Source: an uncultured Thalassolituus sp.
GTDB lineage: Bacteria; Pseudomonadota; Gammaproteobacteria; Pseudomonadales; Oceanobacteraceae
NCBI RefSeq assembly: GCF_950066645.1
Contig: NZ_CATMFB010000001.1
Coordinates: 124,001-188,000, forward strand
DNA length: 64,000 bases
Direction of reading: 5' to 3'
Below, in pieces: positions 27,502 through 35,936 of this stretch. Positions within the stretch are counted from its first letter, which is position 1. Every line of letters begins with the position of its first letter. The position numbers and the translations under genes were made by a program. The notes beneath the pieces are model-generated. The model did no database searches, was not told the DNA's origin, and saw only the letters and a program-made list of their open reading frames with translations.

Positions 27502-28579
27502 CGGCGTTGTCCGCGCGGACGTTTACCTGCAACGACGGAGGCCAGGTGGCATCGGCTTCTGTTTTCAGCCAGGCGACGCCGGGCAATCCGGTTTTCACCT
27601 GAGTGATATGGGCTTTCAGTAGTTCAGGAGCAATGCGTGCACGAACGCGGAACATCAGCTTCTGGCGTTCGCTCTCGGTTTCCACTGTTTTAGGCGTGAA
27701 CTGCGCGGTAGAGGCGACAAAGGATACTTCCGCCGGGATGACGTATCCGGGAGCCGCATCGAGCACCAGCCGCACGTCGCTGCCGAGTGCAATCCGCCCG
27801 GCAACGGTTTCAGGCAGAAAGAAGGTCATATACACGTCGGTCAGGTCGACCATGTTCAGCACCTTGCCCCCGGCACCCAGGACCTCGCCCGGTTGCGTCA
27901 CCATAAACTGCACCCGGCCATCACGCGGCGCGATCAGCTGGCTGTCGGCAATTTCGTGGTCGATACGATCGAGGGTCGCAGACAGGGCGGAGACTGCGGC
28001 CTCCGCGCCTTTTACCTGCGCCAGCGCTGCGGTGATGGCGGCATCGCCGGCGCGGATCTGTGCGAGGGCGGCTTTTAACGCGGCTTCTGCACTGCGAACG
28101 GCGGCCTGACTGTCTTCAAGGAGTTGGTGTGAAAGCGAGCCTTCATTGGCGAGTTTTTCGGAACGGCGCAGGCGGTTGCGGGCGGTGTCGAGATCGGTCT
28201 GACGTTGTACTTTTACTGCGTTCAGCGTGGCGACATCGCTCCTGCGCATGGCGACCTGGGCTTCTGCACTGGCAACCGCGGCCTGCGCCTGCGCCTGTTG
28301 TGCCAGAACTTCATTACGCTGTGCTTCGAGGGTTGATATCTGCATCCTGGCCAGTGGCTGGCCACGGGTGACGAAGTCTCCTTCTTTCACCAGCACGTCA
28401 TCCAGACGTCCAGCCAGCTTAGTCGCAATATCGATTTCCGTGGCTTCGATACGTCCGTTGCCGGATATCAGCCCCTGCGTTGCCGGGTCTTCGCGGCCAT
28501 CGTGCCATTGGTAAACCGCCGCAGCAGCTGCCAGGGCGACAATGACAGGGAGGGCAAGGGTGCGCGCAGAAAGATTCAT
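27494..28579 (-). CDS. yhiI: HlyD family periplasmic adaptor (YhiI-like)
   Basis: The membrane-fusion protein of the exporter, 361 residues. An N-terminal helix ([19 protein letters not shown]) anchors it in the inner membrane. Next come the first lipoyl half ([21 protein letters not shown]), an Ala/Gln-rich coiled-coil hairpin (about 85-205) and the second half ([24 protein letters not shown]). It would bridge the ABC permeases to an outer-membrane TolC channel. It overlaps the RbbA-like gene by 8 bp and is first in the operon. No clear Shine-Dalgarno precedes the ATG. Confidence 0.9.
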   Translation of the reverse strand: MNLSARTLALPVIVALAAAAAVYQWHDGREDPATQGLISGNGRIEATEIDIATKLAGRLDDVLVKEGDFVTRGQPLARMQISTLEAQRNEVLAQQAQAQAAVASAEAQVAMRRSDVATLNAVKVQRQTDLDTARNRLRRSEKLANEGSLSHQLLEDSQAAVRSAEAALKAALAQIRAGDAAITAALAQVKGAEAAVSALSATLDRIDHEIADSQLIAPRDGRVQFMVTQPGEVLGAGGKVLNMVDLTDVYMTFFLPETVAGRIALGSDVRLVLDAAPGYVIPAEVSFVASTAQFTPKTVETESERQKLMFRVRARIAPELLKAHITQVKTGLPGVAWLKTEADATWPPSLQVNVRADNAGE

Positions 28580-28603
28580 AGGCCGGGTCCGTCAGGAGGT
28601 GAG

Positions 28604-28685
28604 CTGAGCGCTCAGTGTAGGGGGCGCCTGAACGGACAATCAATCACTCTGTCAGTAGAAATCAGTGAACACTGACAGAGGTCAA
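28604..28685 (-). promoter_or_regulatory. Promoter and nested palindromes upstream of the ABC exporter operon
   Basis: Read on the minus strand, TTGACC (28680-28685) is a good -35. The dyad TCAGTG-N2-CACTGA (28662-28675) fills the spacer before a weak -10 (TTTCTA or TCTACT). A wider repeat with perfect 10-bp arms, CTCTGTCAGT and ACTGACAGAG (28647-28656 and 28671-28680), overlaps it. A separate perfect palindrome CTGAGCGCTCAG lies at 28604-28615. An operator in the promoter spacer fits control by a TetR-type repressor, none of which is encoded nearby. Confidence 0.5.
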
Positions 28686-28725
28686 TTTTGCGGCCTGAAT
28701 TGTTACATTTTGAGTTGGGGAAGCG

Positions 28726-29625
28726 TCAGTGCCATTTCGGCAGCCAGACTTTATTACTCAGCCCTGTCAGCTCATCGTTCATGATGACTGTCGTGGCTGG
28801 TAACTGTTTATCGCCTACGGCATAACGGGCGGTTACTGTATAGTTGAAGCGCTGGCTCTCACCGGGGGCGAGCGCGTCGATGTTTGCCTGCCATACCAGT
28901 TCAATATCGTCTTCGCTTGCAGCGAAGCGGCTGAAGGCCTCCCCTTCGCCGCCGAAATCTGAGTTGCTCAGTGCATCTCTTAAAGTCAGGTTCTGCGCTG
29001 TTTCGCTGCCGTTATTAGTGACTTCAATGCTGATTTCAACGGGGCCGGATTCCACCGGGATCGGATAGACGGTTTTACGCACCGTCAGATTAACTGGTCC
29101 CGGGTTGTAGGTCAGCGTCAGCGGCTGGGTCTGTTGCCCCAGTGCGTAATACTCATACTGCGCCTGATTGTCCCGTCCGTTATCCATCACCGGAGGTTCC
29201 GCCCGGACAAGGGGGTAGGCTGCAGCGGGGATAATGATATCGATGTCGGTTTTGGCGACGGCGGGCGCCTCCATACCATCGATCTCAAGGGCCAGATCAA
29301 TTTCTGTTTTCTGTAACAGGTCTGTTTTGCCAGCATGGCGCACAGAAGGACTGAGGCTCAGAGTTGTCGATTCACCGCCTGCCAGGCTGACATCCAGTTC
29401 ATCACCGTCATGAAAGCGGACCTTCCCCTGATAGAGCGCTTCAGAGGGGTTGCTGACGCTCAGCTCCAGAAGAGTGAGTGGCGCTTCACCGTTACGCAGT
29501 TCTATGTTTCCTGTCAGCGCATCGAAGCTGAGGGTCGGCTCAGTAGCGACTGAGGACTCTTCACTGTGTACGGAAGCGGTGAACAGGGGAATAAACAGCA
29601 GCGGTAAAAGACGGAATCGGATCAT
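28726..29625 (-). CDS. Secreted protein with repeat-domain (CARDB/DUF11-like) folds
   Basis: A 299-residue periplasmic or surface protein. The ATG at 29625 gives a signal peptide (MIRFRLLPLLFIPLFTASVHS) with AAGGAAA upstream. The mature part is beta-rich: one domain with LELSVSNPSEALYQGKVRFHDGDELDVSL, a second with YPIPVESGPVEISIEVTNNGSETAQNLTLRDALS (both quoted in part) and a final LAPGESQRFNYTVTARYAVG. The ISIEVTNNGSETA pattern is typical of DUF11/CARDB-like domains. The upstream region contains the Fur-box-like site shared with the divergent iron-uptake operon, so it may be iron-regulated. The function is unknown. Confidence 0.7.
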   Translation of the reverse strand: MIRFRLLPLLFIPLFTASVHSEESSVATEPTLSFDALTGNIELRNGEAPLTLLELSVSNPSEALYQGKVRFHDGDELDVSLAGGESTTLSLSPSVRHAGKTDLLQKTEIDLALEIDGMEAPAVAKTDIDIIIPAAAYPLVRAEPPVMDNGRDNQAQYEYYALGQQTQPLTLTYNPGPVNLTVRKTVYPIPVESGPVEISIEVTNNGSETAQNLTLRDALSNSDFGGEGEAFSRFAASEDDIELVWQANIDALAPGESQRFNYTVTARYAVGDKQLPATTVIMNDELTGLSNKVWLPKWH

Positions 29626-29711
29626 GAACAATTTCCTTATTTTGTGAGCATTGTTACCTGATGACTGGCGGATAACAACCACAATCCCCACCACCTGCAA
29701 TCTCTTGTATT

Positions 29712-29730
29712 GATAATGATTTGCATTTAT
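29712..29730 (+). promoter_or_regulatory. Fur box between the secreted protein gene and the PepSY operon
   Basis: GATAATGATTTGCATTTAT matches 13 of 19 positions of the Fur consensus, with the first nine identical. It lies 41 bp before the plus-strand operon and 86 bp before the minus-strand gene start, so it could serve both. The downstream genes belong to families usually found beside siderophore receptors. Confidence 0.8.
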
Positions 29731-29771
29731 GTGTAAGATCCGCAGCCAGTCGTCCGAGGAGTGATCAGGCT

Positions 29772-30086
29772 ATGGCAGTATCCCACCGAAAAGTGACGGG
29801 CAACCGGTTCCGTTACCTGTACTCACTCAGATTCTGGCTGGCGACGTTCGTAACACTGCTTCTCTCAGTCACGCTGATGGCATCGATGTCGTTATGGCTT
29901 CCTCCGGGTGCCGCAGGCATCAATCATCTGGTCATTCCGCTGGTTATTTTTCCTCTGATCTGGGCAGTGTGCTTTTTCTACGCTGTGCTGGAGACCCATG
30001 TGATCAGAGCATTGTGCGTCATGCTGAGCTTATTGCTGTTAAACGGTGGACTGGTCGCTGCCTCCGTGATGGGAGCCCTCTCATGA
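29772..30086 (+). CDS. Small membrane protein, iron-uptake associated (DUF3649-like)
   Basis: A 104-residue inner-membrane protein with three hydrophobic segments (FWLATFVTLLLSVTLMASMS, LVIPLVIFPLIWAVCFFYAVL, ALCVMLSLLLLNGGLVAASV, each about 20 residues). Size, topology and its place before a PepSY protein match the DUF3649 proteins found in Pseudomonas siderophore operons. The start at 29772 has GAGGAG upstream at a rather long spacing; the frame open from 29721 overlaps the Fur box region. It overlaps the PepSY gene by 4 bp (ATGA). The mechanism is unknown. Confidence 0.72.
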   Translation: MAVSHRKVTGNRFRYLYSLRFWLATFVTLLLSVTLMASMSLWLPPGAAGINHLVIPLVIFPLIWAVCFFYAVLETHVIRALCVMLSLLLLNGGLVAASVMGALS

Positions 30087-31663
30087 TTCGGGTATCAAAG
30101 TCTGCGACCGGGCGCCTGATTGATATCCATGGCTGGACGGCAGTACTGTTCGGGCTCGCGCTCTATGTCGTGGTTCTGACTGGTGCGCTTGCCGTATTTT
30201 CACACGAGATCGGCGCCTGGTCGGTTGGCGGCCATGGAATTGATGACGCTCTGGCTGGCCCTCTTGACCACCGACTCTCAGAGCTTACCCGTGAGGTTCC
30301 GGAGAAATATCATGAGGAGCTGACGGTGTCTCAGAATGCCGCAGGCTACCTGGTGGCGTTCTTCCATACCCATGAGGCTCAGGCGGGAGGTGGTCTGCCT
30401 GAAGACGTAGGTGTGCGGTTTGTGATTGATCCTGCAAATATGCAGGTCGTCAGCCGGGAGGAGGGGTTTGCCGATGATCTGCCGGATGTCTCCAGCAGTT
30501 TTCTGCATGATTTTCTCGTCGATCTTCACGTACGGTTATATACCCCTGATCCTGTAGGTCTGTATCTGACGGGCTTGCTGGGTCTGATACTGCTGGTTTC
30601 TGCGGTCTCCGGTTTTATTCTGCACCGCCATCTGATTATGGACATGTTTCTTTCTCCACGTCAGAAGCTACGGGAACTTCGGGCTCGTGACCGCCATACT
30701 CTTGCGGGCACCTGGAGCCTGCTATTTGCCGTTATCGTCGCGTTCACTGGGGCTTTCTTCAGCTTCGCCACGACACTGGGGCTTCCGGTTATTGCAATGA
30801 CGGCGTTTGAGGGGGATCAGCAGAAAGCGATTGAGGTCGTGATCGGAGTACCGGAGGAAGAGGACCCGACTCCGGCATCGTTCATCGGGCTGGAGCCTGT
30901 TATCCGGCATGTACAGACATCTGAGGCTGCGGGCAGCCTGCCGGTATTTGTGCTGGTGGAGCATATGGGGCGTGCAGATGCCCGGATTACCACATTTCAC
31001 GACCCTTCCGACGGCGCATTATTTACGGGCAGTCACGTCTATAGCGGTGTTGACGGAAGTTATCGCGGAGAAAAGCCAGCGCTGGGAAAATCGCCCTCAC
31101 TGGGCAGTGATCTTGTCAGCCTGATGGGAGTGCTTCACTTCGGGCTGTTTGCTGGTTTTATGTCCAAAGTTATCTGGCTGGCTCTGGGGCTGGCTACCTG
31201 CTACCTGACTTACAGCGGGCTGAACCTCTGGTGTATCCGTCGGGAAAAATCGACGGGCTGGCGATTGATGAGTCGCCTGAATGATGCGACAGCATACGGC
31301 ACTGCCTTCGCCCTGACTGTGGCGTCGGCCGGATTCTTACTGAGTTATGGCCGGGTGCCTGAAAAGGTAGTCGCCTGGACGCTCAATGGATTTGTATCGG
31401 GTGTGATTGTCAGTCTGGTTTTAGCGCTGCTCCTGCCGTCAGGATGGCGCACGCAGCAGATGTTTCAACGAGTGCTGGGCCTGAGTCTGATTGCTTTGCC
31501 TGTGCTACGTCTGGCGATGAGCCCCGGGCCATTTGCAGTTCACGGCCTGGATCTCACGCTGCTGATCAGTGGTTTGCTGTCACTGATTGCAGCCCGGCGT
31601 AGCGGTGCCGACCGCCTCCGGGCCACAGAGAGAGTGATCCGCCAGGAGGTCCGACATGGTTGA
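30083..31663 (+). CDS. PepSY-associated transmembrane protein (iron reductase-like)
   Basis: A 526-residue inner-membrane protein of the PepSY_TM family, members of which reduce or release iron from siderophores in the periplasm. It has an N-terminal helix (WTAVLFGLALYVVVLTGALAVF), paired helices near 165-185 and 215-240, a periplasmic PepSY-like domain between about 250 and 340, and a C-terminal helical bundle. The motifs HDFLVDLHVRLY and GTWSLLFAVIVAFTGAFFSF (each quoted whole or in part) contain His residues typical of the family. The start overlaps the upstream stop and the stop overlaps the next gene by 8 bp. Confidence 0.85.
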   Translation: MIRVSKSATGRLIDIHGWTAVLFGLALYVVVLTGALAVFSHEIGAWSVGGHGIDDALAGPLDHRLSELTREVPEKYHEELTVSQNAAGYLVAFFHTHEAQAGGGLPEDVGVRFVIDPANMQVVSREEGFADDLPDVSSSFLHDFLVDLHVRLYTPDPVGLYLTGLLGLILLVSAVSGFILHRHLIMDMFLSPRQKLRELRARDRHTLAGTWSLLFAVIVAFTGAFFSFATTLGLPVIAMTAFEGDQQKAIEVVIGVPEEEDPTPASFIGLEPVIRHVQTSEAAGSLPVFVLVEHMGRADARITTFHDPSDGALFTGSHVYSGVDGSYRGEKPALGKSPSLGSDLVSLMGVLHFGLFAGFMSKVIWLALGLATCYLTYSGLNLWCIRREKSTGWRLMSRLNDATAYGTAFALTVASAGFLLSYGRVPEKVVAWTLNGFVSGVIVSLVLALLLPSGWRTQQMFQRVLGLSLIALPVLRLAMSPGPFAVHGLDLTLLISGLLSLIAARRSGADRLRATERVIRQEVRHG

Positions 31664-31928
31664 GTGGCTGGCGTCCGCAGCACTCCTGATGAGTCTGGTC
31701 GGTTTTTCTTATCTGAAGTTTACTGATCCACGCACTCGTCGCGTGGCGCGATTGCCTGCATTTACAGGCTCCCGTCGTGCCGGTCTGGCATGGGGGCTGG
31801 CCCTGCTTCCCGGGCCAGTGCTTCTGATGACAGGTCAGGGCGCTGCCTTTGTCATCTGGCTGGGTGGGGCTCCAATGCTTGGCTGGTGTATCGCGGCATT
31901 GCCGCCAGTGGCTTATCGCAGCAAGTGA
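31656..31928 (+). CDS. Small membrane protein (DUF3325-like)
   Basis: A 90-residue protein with three hydrophobic segments (SAALLMSLVGFSYL, GLAWGLALLPGPVLLM, AAFVIWLGGAPMLGWCIAAL). It is the third member of the DUF3649 / PepSY / DUF3325 arrangement seen in Fur-regulated siderophore loci, overlapping the PepSY gene by 8 bp. The assignment comes from size, topology and neighbours. No TonB-dependent receptor is present in the window. Its stop lies one base from the stop of the converging dmeF gene. Confidence 0.68.
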   Translation: MVEWLASAALLMSLVGFSYLKFTDPRTRRVARLPAFTGSRRAGLAWGLALLPGPVLLMTGQGAAFVIWLGGAPMLGWCIAALPPVAYRSK

Positions 31929-31929
31929 G

Positions 31930-32889
31930 TCAGACTGGCTGGGGGTTTAATTCCACCGACACGTGAACCAGCTGGTGGAAGTCATGTAGCCAATGTTTTA
32001 CATCGTCTGCCTGAATACCGGGGCCTGCATCTGCGGCAATGACACATGAATAGTGTTGTTTGCCTACGCGCCAGATGTGCAGATCAGTCAGGATGATCTC
32101 TGAACGGGATTCCAGGCAGCTGCGCACTTTATCCACCAAAGGGGTATCCATTTCTGCATCCAGCAGCACACTGCTGGTTTCACGGATCAGGCCGACGGCC
32201 CATACCGCAACGACAACCGAGCCCACGATTCCCATGACGGGGTCCAGCCAGGCGGCTCCCCAGATTTTGCCGCTGACCAGTGCCACAATCGCAAACAGTG
32301 ACGTCATCGCGTCGGTCAGAACGTGCAGATACGCTGCGCGCAGGTTCAGGTCGTGGTGGTGCTCGTGATGGTCATGACTGTGATCATGGTCGTCATGATG
32401 ATGATCGTGGTGATGATGCGAATGGCCGTGGTGATGGTGATGATGGTCGTCTTTCAGTAACCAGGCACAGGCCAGGTTAACGAGCAGCCCCAGTACAGCA
32501 ACGAGTATTGCCTGGTCGTACTGTATATCCTCTGGCGAGATCAGGCGCTCCACCGATTGAACCAGCATCAGGCCCGCGATAGCGATCAGAAAAATCGCAC
32601 TGGTGTAGCCACCTAATACTTCAATCTTCCAGGTGCCGAAGGCAAATCGGGGATGATCCGACAGTCGTCGCGCCGCGGCATATGCGGCGACTGCCAGGCC
32701 AAGAGCCAGCGCATGTGAACTCATATGCCAGCCATCGGCGAGCAGGGCCATCGAGTTGTAAATGAGGCCACCTGCAATTTCTGCGACCATCATGACGACA
32801 GTCAGTAATACCGCCCAGCGGGTGTTCCGCTCTGCCAGTGGATTACCTTCATCAAAAACGTGGGAATGCTTTCTGTCTGCGCTGCTCAT
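31930..32889 (-). CDS. dmeF: Cation diffusion facilitator metal exporter (DmeF-like)
   Basis: A 319-residue CDF transporter that exchanges cytoplasmic divalent metals for protons. Six transmembrane helices are visible, with metal-site residues in SMALLADGWHMSSHALAL (helix 2) and HVLTDAMTSLFAIVAL (helix 5), HxxxD patterns that suit Zn/Co/Ni transport. Between helices 4 and 5 lies a remarkable His/Asp stretch (about residues 148-180, with over 20 His). A C-terminal cytoplasmic domain follows. The divergent RcnR/CsoR-type repressor and the operator between them match the DmeRF systems for Co/Ni resistance. The metal is inferred from the family. Confidence 0.87.
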   Translation of the reverse strand: MSSADRKHSHVFDEGNPLAERNTRWAVLLTVVMMVAEIAGGLIYNSMALLADGWHMSSHALALGLAVAAYAAARRLSDHPRFAFGTWKIEVLGGYTSAIFLIAIAGLMLVQSVERLISPEDIQYDQAILVAVLGLLVNLACAWLLKDDHHHHHHGHSHHHHDHHHDDHDHSHDHHEHHHDLNLRAAYLHVLTDAMTSLFAIVALVSGKIWGAAWLDPVMGIVGSVVVAVWAVGLIRETSSVLLDAEMDTPLVDKVRSCLESRSEIILTDLHIWRVGKQHYSCVIAADAGPGIQADDVKHWLHDFHQLVHVSVELNPQPV

Positions 32890-32914
32890 GGGCTAGTGTC
32901 CGGGGGCGTGTTTA

Positions 32915-32933
32915 TATACTATACCCCAGTATA
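32915..32933. promoter_or_regulatory. Operator for the DmeR-type repressor
   Basis: The inverted repeat TATACT / AGTATA has a 7-base spacer ATACCCC. AT-rich arms around a C-tract are typical of RcnR and DmeR operators. It sits midway in the 65 bp between the two divergent starts and can control both. Confidence 0.7.
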
Positions 32934-32954
32934 CTTTATTGATTGGAGCTGGCA

Positions 32955-33230
32955 ATGGCACACGTTGCAAATCAACGGGACAAACTCCTGCTGCGGATCA
33001 GAAAAATCCGTGGTCAGGCAGATGGACTGGAAAAACTACTGAACAGCGATACCGATTGCATGAAGGTACTGCAGCAGATTGCTGCATTACGAGGGGCAGT
33101 GAACGGACTGATGGGCGAGGTGCTCGAAGGGCACATCCGTGATCACCTGGGAGCCGATGACCTCAGCCCGGAAGACCGGGCCGAAGAGGTCGACGACGTG
33201 GTTAAGCTGCTGCGTTCCTACATGAAGTAG
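32955..33230 (+). CDS. dmeR: Metal-sensing repressor, RcnR/FrmR/CsoR family (DmeR-like)
   Basis: A 91-residue all-helical DUF156 repressor. It has the family pattern RDKLLLRIRKIRGQADGLEKLL, DTDCMKVLQQIAALRGAVNGLMGEVLEGHI (both quoted in part) with the metal-binding Cys in helix 2 and His in HIRDHL. The N-terminal MAHVANQRD supplies the His-3 type ligand seen in RcnR/DmeR rather than CsoR. It would release its operator on binding Ni or Co and derepress dmeF. The ATG at 32955 has TTGGAG upstream; the 32943 start is not needed. Confidence 0.88.
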   Translation: MAHVANQRDKLLLRIRKIRGQADGLEKLLNSDTDCMKVLQQIAALRGAVNGLMGEVLEGHIRDHLGADDLSPEDRAEEVDDVVKLLRSYMK

Positions 33231-33234
33231 GTAT

Positions 33235-33861
33235 TCAGTGACCGTTGAGCCACTGACGTTCCTCCTCTGGCAGAAGCTGGCGATTGGCCTCTTCCGGACC
33301 GGAAGCCGTGTGGTAAGCGTTATCACTGTTGTTGATCTGCCAGTGCCAGTCACCAGGGCTGCCACAGGCACGTAAGGTGATGCTTTCCTCAGGCGTGTGC
33401 TGAATAATTTCACGACAACGTTCGCTTTGGGCGTTTTCATAGCTGCTGGCAATTTCTGCGCGCCAGCCATCCCCTTCAAGGATTTCACCGGTGCGGGCAG
33501 TATCGGCAAACTGCTGAATCTGGGGTGAGACAGGTTCAGGCTGCTGCATATAAAGGGTAATTCCGAGTACCACGCTGGCGGCCAGCCCCCATGCTGGCAG
33601 AGGAATTCTGCGCGGGAGCGGTACCACTCTGGCTGGCTCCATCGGTTTATCCAGAATGAGTTGTTCCAGCCCGGCAGGGAGTGGCTCATCGTCACCTTGG
33701 GTAAACCAGCTTCTGGCAGCACTGTCGACGCTTTGTAGTTGTTGCAGGCGTTGCTGAAGTTCCGGATCAGTGGCCAGAGCTGCCGCGACCGCGTGCGCCT
33801 CATCCGTTGGCAGCTCGCCATCGGAGTATGCTGACAGCGTAGTGTCGTCGATTGGTTTCAT
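33235..33861 (-). CDS. Anti-sigma factor, single-pass membrane protein
   Basis: A 208-residue protein with a cytoplasmic N-terminal anti-sigma motif (TLSAYSDGELPTDEAHAVAAAL), one transmembrane helix (about 94-112, LPAWGLAASVVLGITLYM) and a periplasmic C-terminal domain with Cys residues in ERCREII and RACGSPG that could form a disulphide. It starts 15 bp after the ECF sigma gene with GGAG 6 bp before the ATG at 33861. It should hold that sigma factor at the membrane until a periplasmic signal leads to its inactivation. The family position within the anti-sigma group is not resolved. Confidence 0.85.
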   Translation of the reverse strand: MKPIDDTTLSAYSDGELPTDEAHAVAAALATDPELQQRLQQLQSVDSAARSWFTQGDDEPLPAGLEQLILDKPMEPARVVPLPRRIPLPAWGLAASVVLGITLYMQQPEPVSPQIQQFADTARTGEILEGDGWRAEIASSYENAQSERCREIIQHTPEESITLRACGSPGDWHWQINNSDNAYHTASGPEEANRQLLPEEERQWLNGH

Positions 33862-33876
33862 CGTCATCTCCTTCAT

Positions 33877-34365
33877 TCAATCCGCTGCAATCAGTTGGGC
33901 GCGTGCCCGCGCCAGGCGACTCATCACTGTGCCCGTCGGAATTTCAAGAATATCTGCGGCTTCCTGATAGCTGCATCCCTCAACCGCCACCAGATATAAC
34001 ACCATACGCAGACCTTCACTGAGAGAGGATATTTTAGCCTGCACCTGTTGCAGAGCCATTTGTGAAATCACCTGCTGTTCCGTATCGGAAGCGTTTATCT
34101 GACTCATCGTTTCCTCCTCGAATTCCTCGTTATCGGCCTGTGTCCGGATGGTGTCGATCCAGTGGTTGCGGCACAAGCGGTACATCCAGCGTTCGAAATG
34201 GGTTCCGGGCTGGTACTGTTGCCAGCGGGCGAGCGCTTTCTCTACCGAAGCCTGAAGCAGGTCATCGGCGTTGTGGCTGTCATTGGTCAGTGCTCTGCAA
34301 TAGCGCCGCAAAGCGGGCAGCATATCGATCAGAGCCTGCCGGAATACCTGTTGCTGAGTGTTCAT
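33877..34365 (-). CDS. ECF-type RNA polymerase sigma factor
   Basis: A 162-residue extracytoplasmic-function sigma factor. Region 2 spans about 15-80 (LPALRRYCRALTNDSHNADDLLQ, then the FERWMYRLCRNHWIDTIR segment) and region 4 about 110-158 (LSEGLRMVLYLVAVEGCSYQEAADILEIPTGTVMSRL, quoted in part), ending in the helix-turn-helix that reads the -35. There is no extra C-terminal domain. It is paired with the membrane anti-sigma factor and is divergent from a subtilase gene cluster that is a plausible regulon. The intergenic region contains GGGA-N5-TCCC at 34388-34400, position-compatible with a sigma-specific promoter element, though unproven. Confidence 0.93.
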   Translation of the reverse strand: MNTQQQVFRQALIDMLPALRRYCRALTNDSHNADDLLQASVEKALARWQQYQPGTHFERWMYRLCRNHWIDTIRTQADNEEFEEETMSQINASDTEQQVISQMALQQVQAKISSLSEGLRMVLYLVAVEGCSYQEAADILEIPTGTVMSRLARARAQLIAAD

Positions 34366-34467
34366 ATTGCCTTTAACGATCCGCGGTGGGATTTATTCCC
34401 TCAGATGAAATAAAAAATCAGAATCTTCGTTATAGTGAAGACAGCACTTTATAAAGGTACAAGTTAA

Positions 34468-35862
34468 ATGGCACCGCGTTTTCTTCTGATGTTACTGCTG
34501 AGCGGAGCGCTTTCCACGTCGCTGGTGGTACAGGCCAGCTCGGATGACGACGATGATTTCGAGTTGCCTCAAGTATCTGAGCGTGACGAAGACGATATCG
34601 AAGATGAGCTCGAAGATGAGCTCGAAGACCGCCTGGAAGAGCGCCTCGAAGCGGCAGAAGAGCGCGAAGAAGAGCTGGAAGACCGCATTGAGGAGATGCT
34701 CGAAGCACGTGAGGATCTGGAAGACGAACTCGAGGATGAGTTGGAAGAGCGTCTGGAAAAGAATCTGGAACGCCTGGAGCGTATCAGTGACGAGCGCATC
34801 GAGCGTGAGACGGAGCGTTATCATCAGTTGTGGGAAATCGAAGCCCGCGTAGAAGATCTCGAAGCATTTTCTGTGGCTGACGAATACATAGCGTTGTTGT
34901 CTGAAGAGGAGTTGGAAGCCGCACTGGCTAAAGGAACTCAAATAAAAACCACGGAGCGCCTTGAGGGGTTGGGTGGCTATCTTGTTACTTTCCCCGATGA
35001 GGTTGAACTTGAGCAAACGGAACGGAACCATATTTATACGTTGGATTCCGCAACCGTAAGTATCGGTGGTGACAGCGTTATCGCGCTTGCCTCAATGGCA
35101 GGGTTAACCGTGCCAGAGTCTACGTCAGCCGTGATCGGCATGATGGACTCATCCATTGATGAGACGCACCCCTGTCTTGGCTCTGTGACACTTGAGCAAC
35201 AGGCGTTTTACCCTGCGGGCGCGCAGCCTGATACCCAGCACGGCACCGCCATCGCGTCGGTCATTGGTGGAGCCTGCGGTGTGTTATCCGAGGTTCGTCT
35301 GGCCAATGCCGCGGTCTTCGGGCGCGGACCGGAAGGACTGGTGGTTGCCTCGGCGAAGTCGCTGATTGAAGGCTTGAACTGGCTGGTAGAAAAGCAGGCC
35401 AGCGTGATCAACCTTTCGTTATCTGGCCCTCGCAACCGGGTACTGGAGCAAGCGGTCCGCCAGGTGGCTGCACGCAATATCCTCCTGGTTGCTTCCAGTG
35501 GAAACGAAGGTGCGGCTGCGTTCCCCCGCTATCCTGCGGCCAGCCCGGAAGTGATTGCCGTGACCGCGGTTGATCACTCCATGCAGGTCTATCCCCGAGC
35601 TGTTCGAGGCCCTCATATTGAATTCGCTGCGCCCGGTGTCGGAGTGCAGGTGGCCGGGCCACACCACGGCAAAATGACGATGGATGGGACGTCAGTGGCC
35701 GCGGCATTCGCGACATCTCTTCTCGTTATCGCGATCAGCTCGGGAGACTCTGTCGATAGCCTTGCTAAACAAGCAAAAGACCTTGGGGAACCTGGTCGGG
35801 ACAATACCTACGGCTATGGCTTACTGACTGTTGACAAAAAAAAGGCATCTCCCGCGGAATAA
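34468..35862 (+). CDS. Subtilase with N-terminal acidic coiled coil
   Basis: A 464-residue exported protein. After a signal peptide (MAPRFLLMLLLSGALSTSLVVQA) and an Asp run, residues 38-135 form a highly charged Glu/Arg coiled coil made of ELEDELEDRLEERLE-type repeats; at DNA level a 12-bp unit repeats directly at 34599-34622. The C-terminal part (about 215-455) is a compact S8 domain with Asp 227 (GMMDSS), His 258 (QHGTAIAS), Asn 345 (SSGNEG) and Ser 409 (DGTSVAAAF), so the triad is intact although the domain is short. It is divergent from the sigma/anti-sigma pair and may act on periplasmic parts of that system or on the neighbouring lipoprotein and barrel. Confidence 0.85.
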   Translation: MAPRFLLMLLLSGALSTSLVVQASSDDDDDFELPQVSERDEDDIEDELEDELEDRLEERLEAAEEREEELEDRIEEMLEAREDLEDELEDELEERLEKNLERLERISDERIERETERYHQLWEIEARVEDLEAFSVADEYIALLSEEELEAALAKGTQIKTTERLEGLGGYLVTFPDEVELEQTERNHIYTLDSATVSIGGDSVIALASMAGLTVPESTSAVIGMMDSSIDETHPCLGSVTLEQQAFYPAGAQPDTQHGTAIASVIGGACGVLSEVRLANAAVFGRGPEGLVVASAKSLIEGLNWLVEKQASVINLSLSGPRNRVLEQAVRQVAARNILLVASSGNEGAAAFPRYPAASPEVIAVTAVDHSMQVYPRAVRGPHIEFAAPGVGVQVAGPHHGKMTMDGTSVAAAFATSLLVIAISSGDSVDSLAKQAKDLGEPGRDNTYGYGLLTVDKKKASPAE

Positions 35863-35936
35863 AATCTGCTGGCCCTCGTTTAACCGGATAACAGGACGCG
35901 AAGCTCCTGATCCTATGTCAGAACGAGGTGATCATT

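Noticed and set aside
32380-32450. Repetitive GATGATGGTG-like DNA resembling a microsatellite
   Set aside because: It is the coding sequence of the His-rich loop of the DmeF-like transporter, so no separate repeat element is needed.
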